This document shows positions 18,432-27,144 of a DNA stretch of 64,000 bases, piece by piece (the first letter of the stretch is position 1; each line of letters begins with the position of its first letter). The position numbers and the translations under genes were made by a program. The notes beneath the pieces were generated by a model. That model had not been told where the DNA came from. It did not search any database and saw only the letters and a list, made by a program, of their open reading frames with translations. Source of the DNA: Cellulosimicrobium sp. ES-005 (GTDB lineage Bacteria; Actinomycetota; Actinomycetes; Actinomycetales; Cellulomonadaceae); contig NZ_CP159290.1 in assembly GCF_040448685.1 (NCBI RefSeq), positions 4,216,001-4,280,000 of the forward strand, in the 5' to 3' direction.

Positions 18432-18782
18432 ATGATCAAGGGCGTGGGGATCGACGTCGTGGACGTCGCGCGGTTCATGGAGACCCTGGAGCGCACGCCC
18501 CGGCTCCGCGAGAAGCTGTTCACGGCCGCCGAGCGGGACCTGCCGCCCGCGTCGCTCGCCGCGCGGTTCGCCGCCAAGGAGGCCATCGCCAAGGCGCTGG
18601 GCGCCCCGGCGGGCATGCGCTGGCACGACGCGACGGTGCACCGCGTCGTCGGGGGCCCGCCGGAGGTCGAGATCACGGGCACGGTCGCGGCGCGCGCGGA
18701 CGCGCTGGGCATCACCGCCTGGCACCTGAGCATCTCCCACGACGCCGGCATCGCCTCGGCCATGGTCGTCGCGGAGGGCTGA
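18432..18782 (+). CDS. acpS: Holo-[acyl-carrier-protein] synthase
   Basis: AcpS moves 4'-phosphopantetheine from CoA to acyl carrier protein. The 116-aa product has the N-terminal [14 protein letters not shown] with the metal Asp, [15 protein letters not shown] with the catalytic Glu, and the ending [22 protein letters not shown], all family motifs. Its own leaderless promoter follows the hairpin behind glmS. It uses CoA, whose first step is coaA nearby, but the two are not in one operon. Confidence 0.96.
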   Translation: MIKGVGIDVVDVARFMETLERTPRLREKLFTAAERDLPPASLAARFAAKEAIAKALGAPAGMRWHDATVHRVVGGPPEVEITGTVAARADALGITAWHLSISHDAGIASAMVVAEG

Positions 18783-18808
18783 CCGCCCGCCGCGCGCTGT
18801 GGGGATGC

Positions 18809-18844
18809 AAAGGGCCCGGTTCTCGACCGAGAACCGGGCCCCTT
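18809..18844. terminator. Bidirectional terminator between acpS and the LLM gene
   Basis: AAAGGGCCCGGTTCTCG and a near-perfect complement enclose a tiny ACC loop, with A-rich and T-containing flanks. It lies between two converging stops. Confidence 0.8.
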
Positions 18845-18865
18845 CACGCCCACACGGTGCGGCGG

Positions 18866-19915
18866 TCAGCGCTGGAGGGCCGGGATGACCTGGCGCTGGA
18901 AGAGCTCGAGCTGGTCGCGGTCGGTCGCGGCGAACGGGAAGTAGCCGATCGCGTAGCCGAGGCCCTGGTCGCGCAGGCCGGTGAGGGTCTCGACGATCTG
19001 CTCCGGCGTGCCGACGAGCGGGCCGCTGCGCCACGAGGCCACGTTGTCGTCCGCCTTCTCGGGGAAGTACCGGCGCGCGTGCTCCTCGATCCGGTCCAGC
19101 CGGTCGGCGACGTCCTGCGCGGTCTCGCCGATGACGACGTTGTAGTTGGCCGACCGGGTGATCTCGCCGAGGTCACGGCCGAGGTCGCGGCAGTGCTGCG
19201 CGAGCACCGCGGACTTGTGCGCGAAGCCCTCGGGCGAGCCGTCGAAGTTGGTGTACTGCGCGTGCTGCGCGGCGATCCGCAGCGTCTTCTTCTCGCCGCC
19301 GCCCGCGATCCACAGCGGGATGCTCGGCCTCGCGCCCTCGCCGTCCACCACGACCTGCTGCAGGGGCTGCGGGTAGCAGAGCGCGCCGTCCACCTGGTAG
19401 CGCTCGCCGTCGAACGTGCCCGACGACCCGGTCCGCCACATGCGGGACATGATCTGGACGCCCTCGTCGAGCGCGCGCAGGCGCTCGCCCGCGCTCGGGA
19501 ACCCGTACCCGTATGCGCGCCACTCGTGCTCGTACCAGCCCGCGCCGATGCCCATCTCGAGCCGCCCGCCGGAGACGTGGTCGACGGTCGCGGCGACCTT
19601 GGCCAGGTACGTCGGGTCGCGGTAGGCCATGCACGTGCACATCTGGCCGAGGCGCACGCGCTGCGACGCCGCCGCGAAGGCGGCCATGAGCGTCCACGCC
19701 TCGTGCGTCGCCTCGGTGCTCGGGGTCGGCGTGGTGTGGAAGTGGTCGTAGACCCACACGCCGTCCCACGCGAACTCGCCGCCCGGCAGGGGCTCGCCCG
19801 CGGCGGCGTTGTCGGCGTAGTGCAGGAGGGAGAGCATCGTCTTCCAGTGGTCCTCGGGTGCGACGTCGACGAGGTCGTAGCGCCAGCCCTGGGGGATGAA
19901 GAGTCCGAATCGCAT
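18866..19915 (-). CDS. LLM-class F420-dependent oxidoreductase
   Basis: A 349-aa luciferase-like monooxygenase-fold enzyme, in a subfamily that uses coenzyme F420 in actinobacteria. Seen: MRFGLFIPQGWRYDLV, the block VRLGQMCTCMAYRDPTYLAKVAATVDHVSGGRLEMGIGAGWYEHEW (given in parts: VRLGQM, AKVAATVDHVSGGRL, GIGAGW), IPLWIAGGGEKKTLRIAA, and GTPEQIVETL near the end. These are typical LLM motifs. The ATG at 19915 is preferred over a GTG at 19924 because TAGGGT lies seven bases before it and overlaps the GTG. The substrate is unknown. Confidence 0.88.
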   Translation of the reverse strand: MRFGLFIPQGWRYDLVDVAPEDHWKTMLSLLHYADNAAAGEPLPGGEFAWDGVWVYDHFHTTPTPSTEATHEAWTLMAAFAAASQRVRLGQMCTCMAYRDPTYLAKVAATVDHVSGGRLEMGIGAGWYEHEWRAYGYGFPSAGERLRALDEGVQIMSRMWRTGSSGTFDGERYQVDGALCYPQPLQQVVVDGEGARPSIPLWIAGGGEKKTLRIAAQHAQYTNFDGSPEGFAHKSAVLAQHCRDLGRDLGEITRSANYNVVIGETAQDVADRLDRIEEHARRYFPEKADDNVASWRSGPLVGTPEQIVETLTGLRDQGLGYAIGYFPFAATDRDQLELFQRQVIPALQR

Positions 19916-19922
19916 GGTCGTC

Positions 19923-19928
19923 ACCCTA
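19923..19928 (-). promoter_or_regulatory. -10 element of the LLM gene
   Basis: TAGGGT on the minus strand, seven bases before the ATG at 19915. Confidence 0.5.
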
Positions 19929-20031
19929 TGCGGGTCCGTGCGACCCGCAGCGCGCCCCCGCGCGTCGTCTCACCGCTCGGTCGCACCGCTGCGCCGGCGC
20001 CGCCGCGCAGGCGACGAGGGCGGACGGTGGG

Positions 20032-20037
20032 CAGGAT
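20032..20037 (+). promoter_or_regulatory. -10 element of nnr
   Basis: CAGGAT ends six bases before the ATG at 20044. Confidence 0.4.
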
Positions 20038-20043
20038 GAGGTC

Positions 20044-21777
20044 ATGATCGAAGCCTGGTCCGCCGCCGACGTGCGCGCCGCCGAGGAGCCGCTGCTCGCC
20101 GCGGGCGTCCCGCTCATGGAGCGCGCCTCGTTCGCGCTCGCGACGATCGTCGCGCGCGACGTCGCACGACGGCGGTCGGTCGCCCTGCCGGACGGCGGCC
20201 GTCGGGACGGGCGCGTCACCGGCGCCCGGGCGGTCCTGCTCGTGGGGTCGGGCAACAACGGCGGGGACACCCTCCACGCGGGTGCGTACCTCGCGCGCCG
20301 GGGCGTCGAGGTGCTCGCGGTCCTCACCGGCGAGCATGCGCACGCGGGCGGGCTCGCGGCGCTCCGGGACGCGGGCGGGTCCGTCGAGGTGCTCGTCGGC
20401 AGCCCCGACGACCCGACGCGCGCGGGCCGGCCGCACGACCACCTGGACCCGCACGTCGCCGACCGGGTCGCCGCGCAGGTCCGGCGGGCCGACGTCGTGC
20501 TGGACGGCCTCGTCGGCATCGGCGCCCGGGGGCCGTTGCGCGGCGTCGCGGCGGACCTCGTGCGGCGTCTCGCCGCGCTGCTCGACGGCGGAGCGCCCGC
20601 CGACGACGCGCTCGGCGGCGACGGTGCGTCCGACGAGGGTGGCGGGCGTCGCGTCGGGCCCCGGGGGCGGCCCTGGGTCGTCGCGGTGGACGCGCCGAGC
20701 GGGGTCGGCGTGGACGACGGCACGGTGCGCGGGCCGGTCCTGCGCGCGGACCGCACGGTGACGTTCGGCGCGGCGAAGCCCGGCCTCCTGCTCCCCCCGG
20801 CGACGCACCTCGCCGGCCACGGCGCGGTCGTCGACATCGGGCTGCGCCTCGGCGCGCCCGCTCCGGACGGCGGCACCGCGGCGCCGGTCGTCCGCCGGCT
20901 CGAGCCCGCGGACGTCGCCGCCCTCTGGTCCGTGCCCGGCGCGACCGACCACAAGTACACGCGCGGCGTCGTCGGCGTCGTCGCGGGCACGCCGACCTTC
21001 CCGGGCGCCGCGGTGCTCGTCGCGAGCGCCGCGGTCCGCACCGGCCCGGGGATGGTCCGCTTCCGCGGGCCCGACGACGTCACGCGCGCGGTGCTCGCCG
21101 CCCGACCCGAGGTGGTGCCCGCAGCGGGGCGCGTGCAGTCCTGGGTGCTCGGGCCCGGCGTGCCGCCCGCGCCCGGGCCGGGTGGCGACCCCGTGGACGA
21201 CGGCGGCCAGCACGAGCGGGTCCGGGACGCGCTCGCGGCCGCGACCGGTGAGCTCGCCGCCGAGGACGAGGGGGAGCGGGTGCCCGTGGTCGTCGACGCC
21301 GGGGCGCTGTCCCTGCTGCCCGACCGCTGCCCGCCGTCGGTCGTGCTCACCCCGCACGCGGGGGAGCTCGCGACGCTGCTGCGGTCGCGCGGTGACGACG
21401 TGACGCGCGCCGACGTCGAGGCCGAGCCGCTGCGGTGGGCACGGCGCGCGCACACGGCCACCGGTGCGACGGTGCTGCTCAAGGGGTCGGCGACCGTCGT
21501 CGTCGGGCCGGAGGGCGCGTGGTCCCAGGCGGACGCGCCCGCGTGGCTCGCGACCGCCGGCGCGGGGGACGTGCTCGCCGGGATCCTCGGCACCGTGCTC
21601 GCGGCGCACGCCCCACGGATCCTCCGGGAGCCGGGGCTGGCCGCGGAGCTCGCGGCCGCGGCCGCCGTCGTGCACGGTCTCGCGGCGGAGCGGGCGAACC
21701 CGGGCGGCCCGGTCGCGGCGCTCGACGTCGCCGACGCGGTGCCCGCCGTCGTCGCGGGGCTGCTCGCCGCACGCTGA
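20044..21777 (+). CDS. nnr: Bifunctional NAD(P)H-hydrate epimerase/dehydratase
   Basis: Nnr repairs damaged NADH and NADPH: the N-terminal YjeF_N domain epimerises the hydrate and the C-terminal kinase-fold domain dehydrates S-NAD(P)HX with ADP. In this 577-aa protein the first domain (~1-260) shows GSGNNGGDTLHAGAYLARRG and the DAPSGVGVDDG loop. The second shows HKYTRGVVGVVAGTPTFPGAA, LTPHAGELATLL, VLLKGSATVV and the GAGD motif TAGAGDVLAGILGT (~510-523). The pathway is a housekeeping repair one. The ATG is leaderless-type. Confidence 0.95.
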   Translation: MIEAWSAADVRAAEEPLLAAGVPLMERASFALATIVARDVARRRSVALPDGGRRDGRVTGARAVLLVGSGNNGGDTLHAGAYLARRGVEVLAVLTGEHAHAGGLAALRDAGGSVEVLVGSPDDPTRAGRPHDHLDPHVADRVAAQVRRADVVLDGLVGIGARGPLRGVAADLVRRLAALLDGGAPADDALGGDGASDEGGGRRVGPRGRPWVVAVDAPSGVGVDDGTVRGPVLRADRTVTFGAAKPGLLLPPATHLAGHGAVVDIGLRLGAPAPDGGTAAPVVRRLEPADVAALWSVPGATDHKYTRGVVGVVAGTPTFPGAAVLVASAAVRTGPGMVRFRGPDDVTRAVLAARPEVVPAAGRVQSWVLGPGVPPAPGPGGDPVDDGGQHERVRDALAAATGELAAEDEGERVPVVVDAGALSLLPDRCPPSVVLTPHAGELATLLRSRGDDVTRADVEAEPLRWARRAHTATGATVLLKGSATVVVGPEGAWSQADAPAWLATAGAGDVLAGILGTVLAAHAPRILREPGLAAELAAAAAVVHGLAAERANPGGPVAALDVADAVPAVVAGLLAAR

Positions 21778-21862
21778 GCGGCGCGGCGCTCTCCTGGCAC
21801 CGGCCGGTCACCACGGGTCCGAGGCCCGTGGGCGGCCGACAGGTCCGGGCGCGGCCCGCCGG

Positions 21863-21868
21863 TACCGT
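21863..21868 (+). promoter_or_regulatory. -10 element of the pseudouridine synthase gene
   Basis: TACCGT ends seven bases before the GTG at 21876 and helps decide among several in-frame GTGs. Confidence 0.45.
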
Positions 21869-21875
21869 GGTGGGC

Positions 21876-22784
21876 GTGGTCCCCCTCCCCGTGCGCGACG
21901 GCCTCAACCCCACGCGCCTCGTGCTGCCGCACGACGCCGAGAGCGTCGCGCGGTACACGCGCACGCTCGACTACGTGCGCCACCGGTTCCCGGACGACGC
22001 CGCACGCCTGGCCGAGAAGGTCGCGGCGGGCGAGGTCGTCGACGGGCGCGGACGGCCGGTCGACGCGACCACCCCGTACGAGCCGCGCGGCTTCGTGTTC
22101 CTCTACCGCGACCCGCCGGTCGAGCCCGAGGTGCCGTTCGAGGTCCGCGTGCTGCACCGCGACCGGGACCTGCTGGTCGTCGACAAGCCGCACTTCCTCG
22201 CGACGATCCCGCGCGGTGCGTACGTGGCGCGGTCGGTGCTCGTGCGGTTGCGCCGCGACCTCGACCTGCCCGACCTCAGCCCCGCGCACCGGCTCGACCG
22301 CGTCACCGCGGGCGTCCTGCTGCTCACGCTGCGACCGCAGGTGCGCGGCGCGTACCAGGAGCTCTTCGCGCGGCGCGAGGTGCGCAAGACCTACGAGGCG
22401 GTCGCGCCCTGGGACCCGGCGCTGGCCCTGCCCGCGACCGTGCGCAGCCGCATCGTCAAGCACCGCGGCGTCATGCGCGCGGAGGAGGTGGACGGCGAGC
22501 CCAACGCCGAGAGCCGCGTCGACGTGATCGAGACCGACCCGGCCCGCGGCCTCGCGCGCTACCGGCTCGAGCCCCACAGCGGCAAGACGCACCAGCTCCG
22601 GCTGCACATGGCCCGGCTCGGGGTGCCGATCGTGCACGACAACTTCTACCCCGAGCCGTACGACGTCGCGCCGGACGACTACGCGCGCCCGCTCCAGCTC
22701 GTCTCGCGCTCGCTCGCCTTCGCCGACCCGCTGACCGGGCAGCCGCGGCGCTTCGAGACGGACCGGACGCTCGGCGCCTGGTGA
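21876..22784 (+). CDS. RluA-family pseudouridine synthase
   Basis: It converts uridine to pseudouridine in RNA. The catalytic motif is AHRLDRVTAGVLLLT (~137-151), with the catalytic Asp in HRLD. LEPHSGKTHQLRLHMARLG (~230) and the VVDKPHFLATIPRG segment (~103) also belong to the family. At 302 aa it has a ~75-residue N-terminal part (LNPTRLVLPHDAESVARYTRTLDY) instead of a clear S4 domain. The target RNA position (rRNA or tRNA) cannot be told from sequence. GTG at 21876 preferred for the -10 spacing. Confidence 0.88.
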   Translation: MVPLPVRDGLNPTRLVLPHDAESVARYTRTLDYVRHRFPDDAARLAEKVAAGEVVDGRGRPVDATTPYEPRGFVFLYRDPPVEPEVPFEVRVLHRDRDLLVVDKPHFLATIPRGAYVARSVLVRLRRDLDLPDLSPAHRLDRVTAGVLLLTLRPQVRGAYQELFARREVRKTYEAVAPWDPALALPATVRSRIVKHRGVMRAEEVDGEPNAESRVDVIETDPARGLARYRLEPHSGKTHQLRLHMARLGVPIVHDNFYPEPYDVAPDDYARPLQLVSRSLAFADPLTGQPRRFETDRTLGAW

Positions 22785-22881
22785 GGGTGGCGGCCGGATC
22801 GGCGGCGTCCCGGTGACGCGACCCGAGGACCGCGACCCGGCGCCCGCTCCCCGGGCGGCGACGGTGAGAGAATCGTCCACC

Positions 22882-24234
22882 GTGAGCGACACCCAGCGCA
22901 CGACCCCGACCGGCGCACCCGCCGGAACCCCGGCCGCACCCGCCCCAACCCCGGCAGCACCCGGCTACCCCGCGCGTGCCGTCGTCGACCTGGCCGCGGT
23001 CCGCGACAACGTCCGCGCCCTCGCCGGGCACGCGCCGTCGGCCCAGGTGATGGCCGTCGTGAAGGCCGACGCCTACGGGCACGGCCTGGTGGCGAGCGCG
23101 CTCGGGGCGCTCGCGGGCGGTGCGACGTGGCTCGGGACCGCGCAGCCGAGCGAGGCGCTCGCGCTGCGTGCGGCGGGGATCGGGGTGGACCGCGCGCGCG
23201 TCCTCACGTGGCTCTACCCGCCGGGCGCGCCGCTGCGCGCGCTCGTGGAGGCGGACGTCGACGTGTCGCTCGCCGCGCGCTGGGCCGTCGACGAGGTGGT
23301 CGCCGCCGCCCGTGCCGCCGGCCGGACCGCGCGCGTGCACCTCGCGGTCGACACGGGCCTCGGCCGCAACGGGATCATGCCCGCGGACCTGCCCGACGTG
23401 CTCGCCGCCGTCGCGCGCGCCCAGGCCGAGGGCGCGGTCCACGTCGTCGGGCTGTGGTCCCACCTCGCGTTCGCGGACGAGCCCGGGCACCCGAGCGTCG
23501 TGGCACAGGCCGACGTGCTCGACGAGGCCGTCCGGCTCGCGGAGCGCGCGGGCGTCGCGCCCGAGCTGCGCCACCTCGCGAACTCCGCCGCGACGCTCAC
23601 CGCGCCGCGCACCCACTACGACCTGGTCCGTCCGGGGCTCGCGGTGTGGGGGATGACGCCGGTGCCGCAGCTCGGCCCGCCGTCGCGGTACGGGCTCCGG
23701 CCCGCGATGACGCTCGAGGCGCGTCTCGCGACGGTCAAGCGCGTGCCGGGCGGCCACGGCGTCTCCTACTCGCACCACTACACGACCCCGCGGGACACGA
23801 CGCTCGGGGTCGTCCCGCTCGGCTACGGCGACGGGATCCCGCGGCACGCGTCGGGTGGCGGCCCCACGGCCGCGCCGGGTGGCCCGGTGCTCGTCGGCGC
23901 ACGCCCCGGGGCGGACGGCGGGCGCGTCGTGCGCGTCGCGGGGCGCGTGTGCATGGACCAGCTCGTGCTCGACCTCGGCCCTGCCGCGACCGAGCGCGCG
24001 GGCGACGTCGTCACGCTGTTCGGCGCGGGCGACGGCGTCGAGCACGACGGCGTCCCCACCGCCGAGGACTGGGCGCGGGCCGCCGGGACCATCAGCTACG
24101 AGATCACGACGCGCCTCGGCGCGCGCGTGCCGCGCGAGCACGTGGGGACCGACGTGCTCGACGACGGCGCGCGGGCGCTGCTGGCCGACGACCCCAGCCA
24201 GGACGAGACCACGGAAAGGACGGTCCGCGCATGA
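22882..24234 (+). CDS. alr: Alanine racemase
   Basis: Alr makes D-alanine for peptidoglycan using PLP. The PLP Lys lies in VMAVVKADAYGHGL (~54-67), the catalytic Tyr region in GYGDGIPRHAS, with further motifs HLAVDTGLGRNG and CMDQLVLDLG. At 450 aa it exceeds the usual ~370, with a ~30-residue Thr/Ala/Pro-rich N-terminal tail and some inserted loops. GTG at 22882 is chosen because GAGAAT lies eight bases upstream; an earlier in-frame start at 22813 would add a nonconserved stretch. It overlaps tsaE by four bases (ATGA), so the cell-wall and t6A genes share a transcript. Confidence 0.95.
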   Translation: MSDTQRTTPTGAPAGTPAAPAPTPAAPGYPARAVVDLAAVRDNVRALAGHAPSAQVMAVVKADAYGHGLVASALGALAGGATWLGTAQPSEALALRAAGIGVDRARVLTWLYPPGAPLRALVEADVDVSLAARWAVDEVVAAARAAGRTARVHLAVDTGLGRNGIMPADLPDVLAAVARAQAEGAVHVVGLWSHLAFADEPGHPSVVAQADVLDEAVRLAERAGVAPELRHLANSAATLTAPRTHYDLVRPGLAVWGMTPVPQLGPPSRYGLRPAMTLEARLATVKRVPGGHGVSYSHHYTTPRDTTLGVVPLGYGDGIPRHASGGGPTAAPGGPVLVGARPGADGGRVVRVAGRVCMDQLVLDLGPAATERAGDVVTLFGAGDGVEHDGVPTAEDWARAAGTISYEITTRLGARVPREHVGTDVLDDGARALLADDPSQDETTERTVRA

Positions 24235-24830
24235 GCGACGACCCGACCCCCTCGACGCCCGCCGCGCCTCCCGCGGACGCGGCGGCGGAGACCGCGACGG
24301 GCACGTCGTCGCAGGCGGCGCGCGACGTCGTCGTCCTGCCCGACGCCGAGGCGACGCGCGCGTTCGGCCGCGCCCTCGCCGGCGTGCTCCGCGCGGGCGA
24401 CCTCGTGATCCTCACCGGCGACCTCGGTGCGGGGAAGACGACGCTCACGCAGGGCATCGGCGCCGGGCTCGGCGTGCGCGGGCAGGTCGCGTCGCCGACG
24501 TTCATCGTCGCGCGCGAGCACCCGTCGCTCGTGGGCGGCCCGGCGCTCGTGCACGTGGACGCGTACCGCCTCGGCTCGCTCGACGAGGTCGACGCGCTCG
24601 ACCTCGACTCGAGCCTGGAGGAGTCGGTGACCGTCGTCGAGTGGGGCAGCGGGCTCGTCGAGGCGCTCGCGGGCGACCGGCTCGAGATCGTGCTCGAGCG
24701 CCCGCGCGGCGACGCGACCGGCGGCACGTCCGACGACGAGGACGCGCCCGAGGCGGGCGCGCGCCGGGTGACGGTGCGCGGCGTCGGTCCGCGCTGGGCG
24801 GACCTCGACGTCGCGGCACTGTCCCGCTAG
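24231..24830 (+). CDS. tsaE: tRNA t6A-synthesis ATPase TsaE
   Basis: TsaE is the ATPase that works with TsaB and TsaD in making threonylcarbamoyl-adenosine at tRNA position 37. Seen: Walker A TGDLGAGKTTLTQGIGAGLG (~63-80), SPTFIVAREH, VHVDAYRLGSLDEVDALDLD and VVEWGSG. The 199-aa length exceeds the usual ~150 by an N-terminal Ala/Thr/Pro tail and an acidic insertion near the end (TSDDEDAPEAGA). Its ATG overlaps the alr stop. tsaB follows after 46 bases with its own -10. Confidence 0.95.
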   Translation: MSDDPTPSTPAAPPADAAAETATGTSSQAARDVVVLPDAEATRAFGRALAGVLRAGDLVILTGDLGAGKTTLTQGIGAGLGVRGQVASPTFIVAREHPSLVGGPALVHVDAYRLGSLDEVDALDLDSSLEESVTVVEWGSGLVEALAGDRLEIVLERPRGDATGGTSDDEDAPEAGARRVTVRGVGPRWADLDVAALSR

Positions 24831-24864
24831 CCCGCTCGCGAGGAGGACGTCGCGGTCTCGGCCG

Positions 24865-24870
24865 TAGGCT
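24865..24870 (+). promoter_or_regulatory. -10 element of tsaB
   Basis: TAGGCT ends six bases before the GTG at 24877. The tsaB-rimI-sseA set can thus be transcribed apart from alr-tsaE. Confidence 0.55.
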
Positions 24871-24876
24871 GGGGCC

Positions 24877-25608
24877 GTGGCTGTTCTCGCGCTCGACACC
24901 TCCGCCTCCGTCACCGTCGCCGTCGTCTCCGACGACGGCGCCCGTCTCGCCCGCCGCGACGCCCCGGAGCGCCGCCGGCACGCCGAGGCGCTCGCCCCGC
25001 TCGTCGAGGAGGCGCTCGCCGAGGCCGGGGTCGACCGCCGCGACCTCACGGCCGTCGCCGTCGGCACGGGCCCCGCGCCGTTCACGGGCCTGCGGGTCGG
25101 GCTCGTCACCGCCCGGGCGCTGGGCTTCGCGCTCGGCATCCCCGTGCTCGGCGTCCCGAGCCTCGACGCGATCGCCGCCCAGGCGGTGAGCGACCTCGGC
25201 CTCGAGCCCGACGACGAGCTGCTCGTCGCGACCGACGCGCGCCGCCGCGAGGTGTACTGGGCGCGGTACCGCGTCGTCGCGCACGAGGGCCCGCACGCCG
25301 TGCCGGTCCTGGAGACCGTCGCCGGGCCCGACGTCGGGCCGGCGGCCGCGGTCGCCGAGCACGCCGCGGGCGCCGTCGTCGTGGGGGAGGGCGGCGAGCT
25401 CTACCCGGACGCGCTCGACGCCGCCGAGGACGCGCCGCAGGTCCCCGACGCCGCCGTGCTCGCCCGGCTCGCGATCGCGCGCCGGGCCGCGGGGGCCGGA
25501 CAGCCGACGGAGCCGCTGTACCTGCGCCGCCCGGACGTCCACGAGGCCGCCGCACGCAAGCGCGTGAGCGACACCGTGCCCGCCCCGGCGCCCGAGGCGA
25601 CCCGATGA
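24877..25608 (+). CDS. tsaB: tRNA t6A-synthesis protein TsaB
   Basis: TsaB is the inactive TsaD paralogue that scaffolds the t6A complex. The 243-aa product starts VAVLALDTSASVTVAVVSDD and contains GTGPAPFTGLRVGLVTARALGF-like motifs (GPAPFTGLRVGLVTARA), IPVLGVPSLDA and DARRREVYWARY. It overlaps rimI by four bases (ATGA). GTG start leaderless. Confidence 0.94.
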   Translation: MAVLALDTSASVTVAVVSDDGARLARRDAPERRRHAEALAPLVEEALAEAGVDRRDLTAVAVGTGPAPFTGLRVGLVTARALGFALGIPVLGVPSLDAIAAQAVSDLGLEPDDELLVATDARRREVYWARYRVVAHEGPHAVPVLETVAGPDVGPAAAVAEHAAGAVVVGEGGELYPDALDAAEDAPQVPDAAVLARLAIARRAAGAGQPTEPLYLRRPDVHEAAARKRVSDTVPAPAPEATR

Positions 25609-26156
25609 GCGCGCGCCGCTACGAGATCCGCCTGCGCCCGCTCCGGGCGGCCGACCTCGACCGCGTCGTCGAGCTCGAGCGCGAGCTGTTCGGGCGCGGC
25701 GCCTGGACGTACGGGATGCTCGCCGACGAGCTCGCGGGCCTCGGACGCTGGTACGTCGCCGCCGAGCCCGTGCGGCTCTACGCCGCCGGCCCGCAGCCCG
25801 TGGTCGGGTACGCGGGCCTGTGGTTCGACGGCGACGTCACGCAGGTCATGACCCTCGGCGTCGACCCCGCGTTCCAGCACCAGGGCGTCGGCTCGACGCT
25901 CCTGGAGGCGCTGATCGCCCGCTCGCGCGACCTGGGCGCGAGCGCGGTGCTGCTCGAGGTGCGGGTCGACAACGACCCGGCGCTCGCGCTCTACGCGAAG
26001 TACGGGTTCGAGCAGCTCGGCATCCGCAAGCGCTACTACCAGCCCGAGGACGTCGACGCCTACACGATGCGGCTCGAGCTCGGCGCGACCACGACTCCCG
26101 ACGGGCCGGACGCGCCGGACTACGGGACGGCGTCCGAGACGGGCGCCGTCGCGTGA
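25605..26156 (+). CDS. rimI: Ribosomal-protein-alanine N-acetyltransferase RimI
   Basis: RimI-type GNATs acetylate N-terminal residues, in E. coli that of S18. The 183-aa protein has an N-terminal RLRPLRAADLDRVVELERELF, the acetyl-CoA loop VDPAFQHQGVGSTLLEALI (~88-106) and the C-terminal LEVRVDNDPALALYAKYGFEQLGIRKRYY, very like RimI (ALYAKYGF, RKxYY). It sits between tsaB and sseA with 4-base overlaps on both sides, as rimI often does in actinobacteria. The ~20-residue tail is not conserved. Confidence 0.92.
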   Translation: MSARRYEIRLRPLRAADLDRVVELERELFGRGAWTYGMLADELAGLGRWYVAAEPVRLYAAGPQPVVGYAGLWFDGDVTQVMTLGVDPAFQHQGVGSTLLEALIARSRDLGASAVLLEVRVDNDPALALYAKYGFEQLGIRKRYYQPEDVDAYTMRLELGATTTPDGPDAPDYGTASETGAVA

Positions 26157-27070
26157 CCGCGTCCGCGCCGCGCGGCCCGGGCCTCGGCACGGACGACCGC
26201 GGGTCCGACGCCGCGCGCCGCGACCGCGTCCTCGTCACCGCGGCCGCCCTGGCGGCGGCGCTCGCGGGCGGACGCCCGCCCGTCGTGCTCGACGTGCGGT
26301 GGGCGCTCGGCGTCACCGACGGGCGCGAGCAGCACCGCGCAGGGCACGTCCCGGGCGCGGTCTACGTCGACCTCGAGACCGAGCTCGCCGCGCCGCCCTC
26401 GGCCGCGGCGGGCCGGCACCCGCTGCCCGACCCCGCCGACCTCCAGGCCGCGGCGCGGCGCTGGGGCGTGCGCGCGGACCGGCCGGTCGTCGTCTACGAC
26501 GCCGTGGGCGGCACGTCCGCCGCGCGCGCCTGGTGGCTGCTGCGCTGGGCCGGGCACGAGGACGTCCGCATCCTCGACGGCGGGCTCGCGGCGTGGCGGG
26601 CCGCCGGGCACGCGCTCGACGCGGGCGAGGTGCGGCCCGAGCCGGGGGACGTCGTCGTCACGCCGGGCGGGATGCCCGTGCTCGACGCCGACGGCGCGGC
26701 CGGCCTCGCGACGTCGGGCGTCCTGCTCGACGCGCGCGCGGGCGAGCGCTACCGCGGCGAGGTGGAGCCGGTCGACCCGCGCGCGGGACACGTCCCCGGC
26801 GCGGTGAGCGCGCCGACGACCGACAACCTCGCCGCGGACGGGACGTTCCTGGACCCCGTCGCGCTGCGCGCGCGGTTCGCGGCCCTGGGGGTCGTGGACC
26901 CGGGACGGGAACCGGGCGCGGCGCGGCCCACCGTGGGCGTGTACTGCGGCTCCGGCGTGACCGCGGCGCACGAGGTCGCCGCGCTCGCGACCCTCGGCGT
27001 CGACGCGGCGCTGTACGCGGGCTCGTGGTCGCAGTGGTCGAACGACCCCGCGCGGCCCGCCGCGCCCTGA
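26153..27070 (+). CDS. sseA: Thiosulfate/3-mercaptopyruvate sulfurtransferase
   Basis: A two-domain rhodanese (305 aa) that moves sulfane sulfur. The first domain is the inactive one (VVLDVRWALGVTDGREQHRAGHVPGAVYVDLETEL in parts: VVLDVRW, HVPGAVYVDLE), the second carries the catalytic Cys in GVYCGSGVTAAHEVAAL (~261-277). HPLPDPADLQAAARRWGV is a family linker. The CGSGVTA loop is the class typical of actinobacterial SseA-like proteins, so thiosulfate versus mercaptopyruvate preference is open. It overlaps rimI by four bases (GTGA) and ends at a strong hairpin. Confidence 0.88.
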   Translation: MTASAPRGPGLGTDDRGSDAARRDRVLVTAAALAAALAGGRPPVVLDVRWALGVTDGREQHRAGHVPGAVYVDLETELAAPPSAAAGRHPLPDPADLQAAARRWGVRADRPVVVYDAVGGTSAARAWWLLRWAGHEDVRILDGGLAAWRAAGHALDAGEVRPEPGDVVVTPGGMPVLDADGAAGLATSGVLLDARAGERYRGEVEPVDPRAGHVPGAVSAPTTDNLAADGTFLDPVALRARFAALGVVDPGREPGAARPTVGVYCGSGVTAAHEVAALATLGVDAALYAGSWSQWSNDPARPAAP

Positions 27071-27092
27071 CGCGGGCGGCCCGGACGCGCGC

Positions 27093-27123
27093 GAGGCGGC
27101 ACCCCGTGGAGGGGTGCCGCCTC
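27093..27123. terminator. Bidirectional terminator after sseA
   Basis: GAGGCGGCACCCC and GGGGTGCCGCCTC form a 13-bp stem with a short GTGGA loop, between converging sseA and the RutE-like gene. Confidence 0.8.
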
Positions 27124-27144
27124 GTGCGTGCGGGTGGGACGGTC